Notes: generated from the letters alone by a model not told the origin. Numbered from the stretch's first letter, positions 16,780 to 26,634 are shown. The stretch is DNA of 64,000 nt from Eubacteriaceae bacterium CHKCI004 (GCA_900016875.1 FCNR01000012.1:60218-124217); one strand, 5' to 3'. Made by a program: numbers and translations.

Positions 16780-17833
16780 TTTCCTCCTCCTTTCTTACTC
16801 TGTATTTTTCTCTATACTCAGACGGCGTCAATCCGGTTTTCTTTTTGAAAGCCTTGCTGAAATAATTCGCTTCATTGTACGCCAGATCCAAGGCAATATT
16901 AAGCACCGGTATATCGGTGTTCACAAGCATCTCCTTCGCCAGATCCATTTTGCGGTCTGTAACGTAGGTGATGAAATTCACTCCCATCTCTTTCTTGAAG
17001 ATCTTGCTGAGATAGTAGGTGCTGATGTTGACGTGGTTGGCCACGTCCTCCAGGCTGATGCCCCGCTTTAAGTTTCTCTCTATGTAGTCCACGACGGACT
17101 TCATGCCGCCGTCTGACAGCTTCCCTTTGATGTTCATCTTATCAAAGAGAATATCAACCATCTTTACAACTTCATTGTAGGCATCATGTTTATTATTATA
17201 AAGCAGATATTTGATCTTAAGCTTCTCCATCTGCATTACAAGCTCGTTGGTATCACTGATATTGAGCTCCTCCGCGGTACGCACGATCATCTTTGCCAGA
17301 TCCTGCAGCCGCTTGGAGATCACATTAACATCGTGATGTTCTAAATATAACTGGTCAATGTACTCTCTTAAAAGGTCTACAGTAGCTTTGTAAGAGCATT
17401 TTCTTAGTTCGACCTCAAGCTTTGACAACAATTTATTACTCTTATCGGTCTGAGGGCCTTCCCCAAGCCTTCCTGCGAAAGCCTTCACGGATTCAAGCAG
17501 CACCTCTTTACGGATAGGTTTCAGCAGAAAATCATCCACTTTCAGCTTGATCGCTTTGTGGGCGATATTAAAATCATCGTAGGCGGTGGTGATGATGATC
17601 ACCGCCTGCGGCAGTTTCTTTCTGGCATATTTGATAACTTCCATGCCGTCGATACCGGGTATATTAATATCCACCAGAATAAGATTGATGTCACAATTTC
17701 CAATCATCTCCACGGCCTCGTACCCGCTTTTTGCCTCTCCGACGATCTCCACATCCGGCAGGTTCTCCTCCAGGAAGATCTTCATCGAGGTTCTCTCCAG
17801 TTCTTCGTCTTCCACTATTAAAATACGGTACAA
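16766..17833 (-). CDS. Response regulator, REC + AraC-type DNA-binding domain
   Basis: 355 residues. The N-terminal receiver domain has acidic residues VEDEE and phospho-acceptor Asp55 in LILVDINIPG, with KP at the usual place (FLLKPIR). A helical linker (~125-245) precedes a C-terminal AraC-type double HTH (about 250-345) with ISTYYLSKIFKKEMG and LAYNEANYFSKAFKKKTG. It starts at TTG 17833 behind AAGGCGGTG. Encoded directly after the PocR-domain kinase, it is the likely activator of the pdu promoters. Confidence 0.92.
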   Translation of the reverse strand: MYRILIVEDEELERTSMKIFLEENLPDVEIVGEAKSGYEAVEMIGNCDINLILVDINIPGIDGMEVIKYARKKLPQAVIIITTAYDDFNIAHKAIKLKVDDFLLKPIRKEVLLESVKAFAGRLGEGPQTDKSNKLLSKLEVELRKCSYKATVDLLREYIDQLYLEHHDVNVISKRLQDLAKMIVRTAEELNISDTNELVMQMEKLKIKYLLYNNKHDAYNEVVKMVDILFDKMNIKGKLSDGGMKSVVDYIERNLKRGISLEDVANHVNISTYYLSKIFKKEMGVNFITYVTDRKMDLAKEMLVNTDIPVLNIALDLAYNEANYFSKAFKKKTGLTPSEYREKYRVRKEEENETV

Positions 17834-17848
17834 AATGACACCGCCTTT

Positions 17849-19099
17849 CTACTGATTTTTCAACGGCACTTTAATGGTCACCTTCGTCCCCATGGACGGC
17901 TTGTTCTCGCTCTCGATCATGAGGGCATATTCATGCCCGAAATGATTGATCAGACGGCTGTTGATATTATAAATCCCCACGGCTCCTTCTTTTTCATTCT
18001 TGTAGGCGTCTCCCCGGAGAATACTGGTGATCTTCTCCGGCGCGATCCCGTCGCCGTCATCTATGATATCCACATACAGATCTTTATCTTCCCTGTGGGC
18101 TTTCACCTGAATCATGCCGCCGGACGCCCGGTTCTCCACCGCATGTTTGATGGAATTCTCCACGATGGTTGTCACTGACAGGAACGGCAGCTTCACCGTA
18201 TAATATTCTTCCGGCACATCGATGCTGTACTGCATCCTGCTTCCCAGACGGATCTTCTGTATTTTCAGATAATTGACCACATAACCAATCTCATCACCCA
18301 GGGAACTCAGCGGCTGGCTGCTTTTGCGCAGAATATACCGCATCATATCAGAAAACGCATAGACCACATCTTCCGTCATCTTGGCATTTTCAAAAAATGC
18401 CAGGCGGCCTATGGTATTAAGCACATTAAAAAGAAAATGCGGATTAATCTGGTAGTGCAGAGCTTTAAGCTCTATCTCGCGCAGAGCCTTTTCCATCTCA
18501 ATGCGCAGCTTCTCCTCCTTGATGAGCTTCAGATCCTTCTCCCGCAGCTCCGCATCCACCTTGTTGGCGTACTGTTTCTCCACGGAATAATTGTAGCTGT
18601 CGCAGAGAATCTGCGCCACCGCCAGTATTTTTTCCGCCGGCATGACCGCCACCTGTTTATAAAGCTTCATGAGCTCTTCATTTTCCTGCCATCCCTTGCT
18701 GGCAGGCGTAATCGGTTTCAGATCCTGAAAATCTGTACTGGTCACCTGTCCGGCAAGGATCGCTCCCACATACTGTCCCTTTATCATGATCGGAATCGCA
18801 AAGTCGATCAATCCGGCGTGGCAGATATAGGCATACGCTTTCCCGATTCTCTTGGCCTTTCTTCCTCCGCAGGCGTCACAGTAGTGGCACCTCTCCCTGA
18901 ACTCGTCTATCTCCCGCAGTTTTTCACAAAAAGGAGTGAAATTACTGTATTCTGTTATCGGCGTTCCGTTACAGTCTACACTGACAAACGCAAGATTGGT
19001 CGCCTTCGCCCAATTATCCTGCAAATTCTGCAGCTCTTTCACATCTATGACATCTTCAATATAAATATTATTTCTATCTGCCAACGATCTGTCCTCCAT
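17849..19099 (-). CDS. PocR-domain sensor histidine kinase (LytS/YesM type)
   Basis: 416 residues, no membrane segments. Residues ~20-165 form a PocR sensory domain with its cysteine pattern RERCHYCDACGGRKAKR, followed by YICHAGLIDFAIPI. PocR in Salmonella binds 1,2-propanediol, so this is likely a cytoplasmic propanediol sensor. A coiled linker (KEEKLRIEMEKALREIELK) leads to the phospho-acceptor box HYQINPHFLFNVLNTIG and an ATPase domain with IVENSIKHAV and DDGDGI. ATG 19099 has a poor ribosome site; TTG 19084 behind GGAGG is a good alternative start. Confidence 0.9.
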   Translation of the reverse strand: MEDRSLADRNNIYIEDVIDVKELQNLQDNWAKATNLAFVSVDCNGTPITEYSNFTPFCEKLREIDEFRERCHYCDACGGRKAKRIGKAYAYICHAGLIDFAIPIMIKGQYVGAILAGQVTSTDFQDLKPITPASKGWQENEELMKLYKQVAVMPAEKILAVAQILCDSYNYSVEKQYANKVDAELREKDLKLIKEEKLRIEMEKALREIELKALHYQINPHFLFNVLNTIGRLAFFENAKMTEDVVYAFSDMMRYILRKSSQPLSSLGDEIGYVVNYLKIQKIRLGSRMQYSIDVPEEYYTVKLPFLSVTTIVENSIKHAVENRASGGMIQVKAHREDKDLYVDIIDDGDGIAPEKITSILRGDAYKNEKEGAVGIYNINSRLINHFGHEYALMIESENKPSMGTKVTIKVPLKNQ

Positions 19100-19132
19100 C
19101 CACTGTAGTCACTTCACAAAACCCGGCAAGCT

Positions 19133-19795
19133 TTACTGATACCGCTTTCTTCTCCCCTTTTTCATCAAATACTGATACGCCCTCTCCGCACAGGCGCAGG
19201 CATCCTCCGTATAGCAGTCGGCGCCGATCTTTCTCGCCTGCTGCTCATCCAGAAAATATCCGCCCACCATAAAATACACCCGATTGCGAATGCCCCTGTC
19301 TTCAAATGCTTCCACAACCGCACGCATATCTTCCCCTGATTTGGATAATATTCCACTCATACATACGATCTGCGCCCGGCTGGCAATGGCCTCGTCCACA
19401 AACCGCCGGGGAGAAACATCCACTCCCAGATCGACAACATGAATATTCTTACTTTCCATCATCATCTTCACAAGATTCTTTCCAATGTCATGCATATCGC
19501 CCTTTACTGTACCGAGAACAACCGTGCCCACCTCTTTGGAATTGCTGCTGCCGGTATAGCTTCTGAGCGACTGCACCCCCTTGTCAAGCGCTCTTGTGAC
19601 ACTTAATATCTCCGGGACTCCTACTTCTTCCCGTCGGAACTTCTCCGCAATCTGTCCCATTCCCGCCAAAAATCCGTCTTCCAGAATGCTCTGGGCGGAA
19701 ATTCCTTCTTCCAGCGCCATTTTAACCAGGTCTGTCACCCGCTTACCCTGTCCTTTTTTCAGGGAATCAATAATCTCATCAATAATCGCGCTCAT
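19133..19795 (-). CDS. Free-standing corrinoid (B12-binding) protein
   Basis: 220 residues with the two-domain layout of methyltransferase corrinoid proteins: a helical cap (~1-85) and a Rossmann B12-binding domain (~90-215) carrying the base-off/His-on motif GDMHDIGKNL and VCMSGILSKS. No partner methyltransferase or RamA-like activase lies nearby. Instead it heads an operon with the PocR kinase, its regulator and PduQ. This suggests a cobalamin carrier or sensor for the B12-dependent dehydratase (inference). ATG 19795 has GGAGGAGA upstream; the longer frame is not supported. Confidence 0.88.
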   Translation of the reverse strand: MSAIIDEIIDSLKKGQGKRVTDLVKMALEEGISAQSILEDGFLAGMGQIAEKFRREEVGVPEILSVTRALDKGVQSLRSYTGSSNSKEVGTVVLGTVKGDMHDIGKNLVKMMMESKNIHVVDLGVDVSPRRFVDEAIASRAQIVCMSGILSKSGEDMRAVVEAFEDRGIRNRVYFMVGGYFLDEQQARKIGADCYTEDACACAERAYQYLMKKGRRKRYQ

Positions 19796-20113
19796 TTCTC
19801 TCCTCCACGCATCAAAGGACTCATTTATCCTTATTCTATACTTTTTTGCATGAAAAAGCAAATTATTATCGTATATTTTACAATCTTTTTTAATTATCCA
19901 AAATATTCCACAACTTTTCCTGGTAGAATACGACTAATTTTATTCAAGAAATAGATAGCTTCTGGCAAAAAAAGAAAAGAAACCGGAGAAAATGGTTCTC
20001 ACGGTAAATATTTACCTGATTTTTCATTTTCTCTCGGTTTCTTTACAATAAACTACAGTATTTTATTGTTTCTTATAACCGTATACCGGCATTCTGTCTC
20101 ATTACAAAAAGTA
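19796..20113. other. Intergenic region between glgP and the corrinoid-protein operon
   Basis: AT-rich spacer holding the glgP terminator (19972-20044) and presumably the promoter of the corrinoid/PocR operon. No clear sigma-A promoter pair, cobalamin-riboswitch B12-box or further small gene could be seen. Confidence 0.5.
19972..20044 (-). terminator. Terminator after glgP
   Basis: Long near-perfect stem: AAGAAACCGGAGAAAATG pairs with CATTTTCTCTCGGTTTCTT, then a T-rich tract (TTTCTTTTCTTTTTTT) in the minus direction. Confidence 0.8.
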
Positions 20114-22552
20114 TCAGCGAAGCTCTACCTTCTCCAGATGCCAGATATCGTGTACATACTCTTCGATGGTTCTGTCAGAGGAGAACTTGCCGCAGTGAGC
20201 AGTCTGCATCATCGCCATACGCGCCCAGCGTTTCTCATCGCGGTATGCCGCTTCCACTCTCTTCTGAGCTTCTTTGTAGGATTCAAAGTCTGCCAGAATG
20301 AAGTACATATCCTTCTGCATGAGAGTATCGTACAGCGGACGGAACAGATCCGGATTCTCCGGACAATAGAAGCCGTTGATCATCTGGGTCATTACCCGGC
20401 GGATATCATCATGGCTGTTGTACAGATCAGCCGGATGATAGTTTTTATTCTTCTCGTATTCCATAACCTGCTCCGCAGACATACCGAAGATGAAAGCGTT
20501 CTCTTCGCCAACTTCTTCCACGATCTCCACATTGGCGCCATCCATAGTTCCGATAGTCACCGCGCCGTTCAGCATGAACTTCATGTTTCCTGTTCCTGAC
20601 GCCTCTTTGGAAGCGGTGGAAATCTGCTCGCTGACGTCGGCCGCCGCAAAGATAAGCTCTGCGTTGGATACACGGTAGTCTTCGATGAAGACAACCTTCA
20701 CTCTGCCGTTGATGGCCGGGTCATTGTTCACACGGTCTGCCACGGCGTTGATGAGCTTGATGGTCAGCTTGGCTGTATCATAGCCTGCCGCCGCCTTGGC
20801 GCCGAAGATGAAGGTACGAGGCACGATGTCCATCTCCGGATGCTCTTTGAGCAGGTTGTAAAGATGCATAACGTGCATGATGTTCATGAGCTGACGTTTG
20901 TACTCATGAAGTCTCTTTACCTGACAGTCAAAGATGGAACGAGGGTCCACATCGATGCCATTGTGTTCTTTGATATATTTTGCAAGGCGAACCTTGTTCT
21001 GATATTTGATGTTCATAAACTCCTGCTGACACTTCTCATCGTCCACATAAACGCCCAGTTTGCCGATATGGGAGAGATCTGTGATCCAGTCGTCGCCGAT
21101 CTTGTCGGTTACCCAGGAAGCCAGCAGAGGGTTTCCGTGAAGCAGGAATCTTCTCTGAGTGATACCGTTGGTTTTGTTGTTGAACTTCTCCGGCATCATC
21201 TCATAGAAATCTTTCAGTTCGCGTTTCTTGAGGATATCGGTATGCAGGCGTGCCACGCCGTTGACGGAAAAGCTTCCGGCGATGGCAAGATGAGCCATGC
21301 GCACCTGTCCGTCATAGAGGATCGCCATCTTGCGTACCTTTTCCTGGTCGCCCGGATATTTGGCCTGGATCTCCATGACAAAACGACGGTTGATCTCCTC
21401 CACGATCTGGTATACACGAGGAAGCAGTCTGGAGAACAGCTCGATCGGCCATTTCTCAAGAGCCTCCGCCATAATGGTATGGTTAGTGTAAGCACAGGTC
21501 TTTGTGGTCACATCCCACGCCTCTTCCCATGTGAGGTTCTCTTCATCCACCAGGATACGCATCAGCTCAGCCACAGCCACCGTCGGATGAGTATCGTTCA
21601 GCTGGAAGGTCACTTTCTCATGGAACTTACGGATATCATCATGAGTCTCTTTGTATTTCTGTACCGCTCTCTGCACGGAAGCGGAGATGAAGAAATACTG
21701 CTGTTTCAGACGAAGCTCCTTACCTGCCATATGGTTATCGTTCGGGTAAAGCACTTCGCAGATGGTTCTCGCCAGGTTTTCCTGCTCCACTGCTTTCTGA
21801 TACTCACCCTTATCAAAAGAATCCAGATTAAAAGTATTGATTGCTTCCGCATCCCAGATACGGAGAGTATTCACGATATGATTGCCATAGCCCACAACCG
21901 GCATATCATACGGTACGGCGCGGACGCTCTGATATCCTTTCTGCACGAACTTAGACCGTCCGTTGTGATTCTCCACATCCACATAGCCGCCGAACTTCAC
22001 CTCAACAGAGTACTCGTCTCTTCTGATCTCAAACGGATTGCCGTTCTTTAACCAGTCATCCGGCGTCTCGATCTGATAGCCGTTCTCGATCTTCTGTTTA
22101 AACATACCATAGTGGTAGCGGATGCCGCAGCCGTATGCCGGATATCCCAGAGTAGCCAGGGAATCCAGGAAACATGCTGCCAGACGGCCGAGTCCGCCGT
22201 TGCCGAGAGCCGCATCCGGCTCCTGATCTTCGATCAGGTTCAAGTCAAGACCCATCTCCTCGAGAGCCTCGCGGACCTCGTCATAGCAGGTCAGGTTGAT
22301 CATGTTATTACCCAGAGCACGGCCCATAAGAAACTCCATGGACATATAATACACCGTCTTTTTGTCCTGAGCGGCATACGCCTTATGGGTCTCGATCCAG
22401 TTATCAATAATATCATCTTTGATGGAGTAGGCTACCGCCTGATAAATCTGCTGCGGAGTTGCCTCTTCCAGTGTCCGGCGGAACAGCACACGAGTGTTTG
22501 CCTCCACCTCTTTTTTGAACTTCTTCTTGTTAAAAGTTGTTTTCTTAATCAA
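20114..22552 (-). CDS. glgP: Glycogen/starch phosphorylase
   Basis: 812 residues, the normal length for bacterial glycogen phosphorylase. It releases glucose-1-phosphate from alpha-1,4-glucans with a PLP cofactor. PLP-lysine motif EASGTGNMKFMLNGA, active-site segments EFLMGRALGNNM, DAALGNGGLGRLAACFLDS, QLNDTHP and NGITQRRFL are all present. It starts at TTG 22552 with AGGAGG upstream and follows ileS by 18 bases, so the two genes may be co-transcribed despite unrelated functions. Confidence 0.97.
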   Translation of the reverse strand: MIKKTTFNKKKFKKEVEANTRVLFRRTLEEATPQQIYQAVAYSIKDDIIDNWIETHKAYAAQDKKTVYYMSMEFLMGRALGNNMINLTCYDEVREALEEMGLDLNLIEDQEPDAALGNGGLGRLAACFLDSLATLGYPAYGCGIRYHYGMFKQKIENGYQIETPDDWLKNGNPFEIRRDEYSVEVKFGGYVDVENHNGRSKFVQKGYQSVRAVPYDMPVVGYGNHIVNTLRIWDAEAINTFNLDSFDKGEYQKAVEQENLARTICEVLYPNDNHMAGKELRLKQQYFFISASVQRAVQKYKETHDDIRKFHEKVTFQLNDTHPTVAVAELMRILVDEENLTWEEAWDVTTKTCAYTNHTIMAEALEKWPIELFSRLLPRVYQIVEEINRRFVMEIQAKYPGDQEKVRKMAILYDGQVRMAHLAIAGSFSVNGVARLHTDILKKRELKDFYEMMPEKFNNKTNGITQRRFLLHGNPLLASWVTDKIGDDWITDLSHIGKLGVYVDDEKCQQEFMNIKYQNKVRLAKYIKEHNGIDVDPRSIFDCQVKRLHEYKRQLMNIMHVMHLYNLLKEHPEMDIVPRTFIFGAKAAAGYDTAKLTIKLINAVADRVNNDPAINGRVKVVFIEDYRVSNAELIFAAADVSEQISTASKEASGTGNMKFMLNGAVTIGTMDGANVEIVEEVGEENAFIFGMSAEQVMEYEKNKNYHPADLYNSHDDIRRVMTQMINGFYCPENPDLFRPLYDTLMQKDMYFILADFESYKEAQKRVEAAYRDEKRWARMAMMQTAHCGKFSSDRTIEEYVHDIWHLEKVELR

Positions 22553-22570
22553 TTGGGGAATCCTCCTACA

Positions 22571-25500
22571 TCATCTTTTTTCCACGGAAAGCTGTACTTT
22601 CTCGCCGTTGATATTCCATTCCTTGGAATATCCCCGCTCTGCATCGAAAACGATCTCTTCTGCCAATACATCCCGTTTAACCAGGTCCGCGTTGTCGGCC
22701 ATAATTGCCCTGATCGTATCGTTGCCGCTCTCGCAGACCACAATGTGGTCGGTCACTTCAAAACCAGCTTCCTTCCGCATTGTCTGAATCTTGCTAATGA
22801 TTTCCCTTACAAATCCTTCTTCAATCAACTCCGGCGTCAGATTCGTATCAAGCACAACAGTAACCCCACGATCTTCCTGTGATACAAATCCCTCTTTCTG
22901 TGTCGTTGTGATGAGCAGTTCCTCCGGAGTCAAATCAATCTTACCATCATTCACTGCAATTGTCAAAATGCCCTCGGCATCCAGCTGCTTTTTCGCAGCG
23001 CTTCCGTCAATCTCCGCCAGCGCTTTGCTGATCTGTCCCAGCTGTTTGCCGTATTTCGGTCCCAGAAGACGGAGCTGAGGTTTAAACGTATATCCGGCAA
23101 ATTCGGAAACATCTTCTCTGAATTCAACATTTTTCACATTAAGCTCTTCTTCGATGATCTGCTTATAGAAAATGTTCAGATCACTGTCGGCTTTCACAAA
23201 CATCTGTCCAATCGGCTGACGGTTCTTGATGCCGGAAGCATTTCTTGCGGCACGGCCGAGAACGACAATATCGAGAACCTCCGCCATGTCTTTTTCAAGC
23301 TGCGCGTCGATCATCTCTTCCTTTACTTCCGGGAAGTCGCACAGATGAATACTCTCCGGTGCATTTTTATCCACCGTTCTCACCAGATTCTGGTAGATAT
23401 CTTCCGTCATGAACGGAATCATCGGAGCCGCAGCCTTGGCGACAGTCACAAGCGCTGTATACAGCGTCATATAGGCGTTGATCTTATCCTGCTCCATGCC
23501 TTTTGCCCAGAAACGGCTTCTGGAACGGCGCACATACCAGTTACTCATGTCGTCCACAAAACTCTGAAGAACCTTAGCGGTCTCCGGAATCTTGTAGTTG
23601 TTCAGATTATCATCCACAGCCTTTACGGTGGAGTACAGGCGGGACAGGAGCCATTTATCCATGACGGACAGCTTCTCATAATCCAGCGTGTACTGGGTCG
23701 GATCAAAGGAATCGATATCCGCATACAGTACAAAGAATGCGTAAGTATTCCAGAGAGTTCCCATGAACTTACGCTGTCCTTCTGTCACCGCACCGTCGTG
23801 GAAACGGTTTGGCAGCCATGGCGCGCTGTTGGAATAGAAATACCAGCGGATGGCGTCTGCACCGTGACGCTCCAGAGCGTCAAACGGATCCACCGCATTT
23901 CCTTTGCTCTTGCTCATCTTCTGTCCATTCTCATCCTGCACATGACCGAGGACGATAACGTTCTCATACGGCGCCTTGTTGAACAGCAGAGTGGACTCTG
24001 CCAGCAGAGAATAGAACCATCCACGGGTCTGATCTACCGCCTCGGAGATAAACTGCGCCGGGAACTGCTGCTCAAAAAGTTCCTTGTTCTCGAACGGATA
24101 GTGATGCTGTGCAAACGGCATCGCTCCGGAGTCAAACCAGCAGTCGATAACCTCCGGTACACGGTGCATGGTCTTGCCGCAGTCCGGACAGGTAAATGTC
24201 ACCTCATCGATATATGGACGGTGCAGCTCTACCTTTGCTGCTTCCGGATCGCCGCTTCTGTCGGCCAGCTCCTGACGGCTTCCGATGGCTTCCATATGGC
24301 CGCAGCCTTCGCACTCCCATACATTTAACGGAGTACCCCAGTAACGGTTTCTGGATACGCCCCAGTCCTGCAGGTTGTTAAGCCAGTCTCCAAAACGTCC
24401 CTTTCCGATGGACTCCGGAATCCAGTTGATGGTGTTGTTGTTGCGGATCATGTCTTCCTTCACCGCCGTCATCTTGATGAACCAGGACTCTCTCGCATAG
24501 TAGATCAGCGGTGTGTCACATCTCCAGCAGAACGGATAATCATGCTCGAACTTCGGCGCGTCAAAGAGCAGTCCCTTCGCGTCCAGGTCTTTTAAGATCA
24601 TCGGGTCCGCGTCTTTTACAAATGTACCGGCATAATCGGTCTCTTCCGTCATCTCGCCCTTGCCGTTTACGAACTGTACGAACGGCAGATCGTATTTTCT
24701 GCCCACCTTGGAGTCGTCCTCACCGAAGGCCGGCGCGATATGAACGATACCGGTACCGTCGGACATGGTAACATAGTCGTCACAGGTCACATAGAATCCT
24801 TTTTTGTGCTGTTTATCAGCAGCAACGCCCGCTGCGGCAAAGAGAGGTTCGTATTCCTTGCGTTCCAGATCCGTTCCCTTCATGGTCTCAAGAACTTCGT
24901 ACGCCTTCTCACCTTCTTCGGCCAGCTTGCCGAGCACCTTGTCAAGAAGGGCTTTTGCCATATAGTAGGTATAGCCGTCGGCAGCTTTTACCTTGCAGTA
25001 ATCCTCCTCCGGGTTCACACAGAGCGCTACGTTGGACGGCAGGGTCCATGGCGTGGTGGTCCATGCCAGGAAGTAAGCGTCCTCGCCCACCACCTTGAAA
25101 CGTACCACAGCGGAGCGCTCCTTGACAGCCTTATAGCCCTGCGCCACCTCGTGGGAGGACAGCGGGGTTCCACATCTTGGACAGTACGGAACGATCTTAA
25201 ATCCTTTATAAAGAAGGCCCTTGTCCCAGATGGTCTTTAACGCCCACCACTCGGACTCGATAAAATCGTCGTGATAGGTAACATACGGATTATCCATATC
25301 CGCCCAGAAACCGACGGTCCCTGAAAAGTCTTCCCACATTCCTTTGTACTTCCAGACGGATTCTTTACATTTGCTGATGAACGGGTCCAGACCGTACTCC
25401 TCGATCTGTTCCTTGCCGTCCAGGCCCAGAAGCTTCTCGACCTCCAGCTCCACCGGCAGACCATGGGTATCCCAGCCGGCCTTTCTCGGCACCATGTATC

Positions 25501-25726
25501 CTTTCATGGTGCGGTACCGCGGGATCATGTCCTTGATGACACGGGTCAGCACGTGGCCGATGTGCGGCTTGCCGTTGGCGGTTGGCGGTCCGTCATAAAA
25601 TGTGTAGGTCGGACAGCCCTCTCTCTGTTCCATACTTTTCTTGAAAATGTCATGGTCCTTCCAGAACTTCGCAGTCTCTTTTTCCCGTTCCACGAAGTTC
25701 AGATTCGTTGAAACTTTCTTATACAT
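22571..25726 (-). CDS. ileS: Isoleucyl-tRNA synthetase
   Basis: 1051 residues, class I synthetase. HIGH motif in GKPHIGHVLTRVIKDM, KMSKS motif in GQKMSKSKGNAVDPF, editing domain around LAWTTTPWTLPSNVALCVNP, and zinc-ligand cysteines (CPRCGTP, CPDCGKT). Length and the N-terminus (EREKETAKFWKDHDIF) resemble the IleS2 or eukaryote-like branch, which tends to be less sensitive to mupirocin than the IleS1 branch; this subtype call is inference. Expression is controlled by the T-box leader upstream. Confidence 0.97.
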   Translation of the reverse strand: MYKKVSTNLNFVEREKETAKFWKDHDIFKKSMEQREGCPTYTFYDGPPTANGKPHIGHVLTRVIKDMIPRYRTMKGYMVPRKAGWDTHGLPVELEVEKLLGLDGKEQIEEYGLDPFISKCKESVWKYKGMWEDFSGTVGFWADMDNPYVTYHDDFIESEWWALKTIWDKGLLYKGFKIVPYCPRCGTPLSSHEVAQGYKAVKERSAVVRFKVVGEDAYFLAWTTTPWTLPSNVALCVNPEEDYCKVKAADGYTYYMAKALLDKVLGKLAEEGEKAYEVLETMKGTDLERKEYEPLFAAAGVAADKQHKKGFYVTCDDYVTMSDGTGIVHIAPAFGEDDSKVGRKYDLPFVQFVNGKGEMTEETDYAGTFVKDADPMILKDLDAKGLLFDAPKFEHDYPFCWRCDTPLIYYARESWFIKMTAVKEDMIRNNNTINWIPESIGKGRFGDWLNNLQDWGVSRNRYWGTPLNVWECEGCGHMEAIGSRQELADRSGDPEAAKVELHRPYIDEVTFTCPDCGKTMHRVPEVIDCWFDSGAMPFAQHHYPFENKELFEQQFPAQFISEAVDQTRGWFYSLLAESTLLFNKAPYENVIVLGHVQDENGQKMSKSKGNAVDPFDALERHGADAIRWYFYSNSAPWLPNRFHDGAVTEGQRKFMGTLWNTYAFFVLYADIDSFDPTQYTLDYEKLSVMDKWLLSRLYSTVKAVDDNLNNYKIPETAKVLQSFVDDMSNWYVRRSRSRFWAKGMEQDKINAYMTLYTALVTVAKAAAPMIPFMTEDIYQNLVRTVDKNAPESIHLCDFPEVKEEMIDAQLEKDMAEVLDIVVLGRAARNASGIKNRQPIGQMFVKADSDLNIFYKQIIEEELNVKNVEFREDVSEFAGYTFKPQLRLLGPKYGKQLGQISKALAEIDGSAAKKQLDAEGILTIAVNDGKIDLTPEELLITTTQKEGFVSQEDRGVTVVLDTNLTPELIEEGFVREIISKIQTMRKEAGFEVTDHIVVCESGNDTIRAIMADNADLVKRDVLAEEIVFDAERGYSKEWNINGEKVQLSVEKR

Positions 25727-25756
25727 TTTTTCCTCCTGTCACTGATGTTTCCGTGA

Positions 25757-26008
25757 AATAAAAAAAGCTCCCATCCGTAACAGGATGAAAGCACACGCGT
25801 TTCACTATACCACCTTTACATACTATCATATGTCTCTCTTATAACGGTGAGATTCCGTCGTCGCTTACTAAAACCCTTCAGCGGCGCAACTCAGGAGTGA
25901 TGTTCGGCAATCTCTTACTGGCAGCGGGTTCGCACTGTCCCCGCCTCACTGGGAGCGTTCGGAAATGCTTACTGTCTCCGTCTTTGTTTTTTACTTTTTT
26001 GACACTTG
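25757..26008 (-). promoter_or_regulatory. T-box riboswitch leader of ileS
   Basis: On the minus strand the T-box core AAAGGTGGTATAGTGAAACGCG (spanning 25796-25817) is followed by a terminator: GCTTTCATCC (25783-25792) pairs with GGATGGGAGC (25767-25776), then seven Us (25760-25766). Upstream there are several stem structures with AGTA bulges, as in T-box stem I. Uncharged tRNA-Ile should pair with the T-box bulge and prevent termination. Confidence 0.9.
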
Positions 26009-26012
26009 TATC

Positions 26013-26041
26013 ATCATATACTACTTGCGCAAAAATGTCAA
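26013..26041 (-). promoter_or_regulatory. Sigma-A promoter of the ileS leader
   Basis: TTGACA (26036-26041) and TATGAT (26013-26018) on the minus strand with a 17-bp spacer, placing the transcript start just ahead of the T-box leader. Confidence 0.85.
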
Positions 26042-26198
26042 TTATAAATCGGTGGCGTTTTTCATAATATTATGGTAAAATAGCAGACAAACCTTGTGTT
26101 AAATGCATAGAAGCATCTGCCATAAGGGAATACTACACTTTGTTATAGAAAGAAACCGACTGATTTCTTCTTAAATACCATGACGGAAAGGAGTCCAC

Positions 26199-26630
26199 AT
26201 GATTAGAAAATTCATTGTTTCTTTTCTTTGTGTTGTGTTTATCGCGGGAGTTATTTTCTCCGGTTTTCTGTTTCTCTATTTTGCAATCCCAAGCCAGCAG
26301 GCAATGAGCTCCATCAGCCTTCCTTCCACCGTGGAAGATTCAGAAGAGACGGAGAACGCCTCTACAGAGGAGGAACAAAACAGCGAGGACATTTACGTGG
26401 CCGATGTACATCAGTCTCTGACCCTGAGGGATGGACCAAGCAGTGATTCTGATGAGATCGCCAGCCTGACACCTATGACACATCTGAGATTGATCGAGTT
26501 TGTGGAAGATACAGATTACGCACTGGTAGAAGTGCAGACCGGCGAATACGAAAGCTACAGAGGATATGTAAACAACGAATACATCACCCGTCTGGGTGAA
26601 TCGACGATTCGTGTCGGAACAGAGGAGTAA
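26199..26630 (+). CDS. Membrane-anchored SH3-like domain protein
   Basis: 143 residues. One N-terminal membrane segment (about 5-28), then an acidic Ser/Glu-rich linker (~40-65), then a bacterial SH3 (SH3b) domain from ~68 with the typical LTLRDGPSSDSDEIASL opening and RGYVNNEYI close. Such proteins usually sit on the outside of the membrane and bind cell-wall peptides. AAGGAG precedes ATG 26199. It is five bases upstream of pncB and probably co-transcribed with it, though no functional link is known. Confidence 0.8.
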   Translation: MIRKFIVSFLCVVFIAGVIFSGFLFLYFAIPSQQAMSSISLPSTVEDSEETENASTEEEQNSEDIYVADVHQSLTLRDGPSSDSDEIASLTPMTHLRLIEFVEDTDYALVEVQTGEYESYRGYVNNEYITRLGESTIRVGTEE

Positions 26631-26634
26631 GATT

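Noticed and set aside
19796..20113. Cobalamin riboswitch upstream of the B12-related operon
   Set aside because: I looked for the B12-box and the conserved junction motifs on both strands here and before pduA and saw none.
20840..22051. 403-codon plus-strand frame inside glgP
   Set aside because: Antisense shadow of a highly conserved enzyme; no ribosome site and no recognisable domain.
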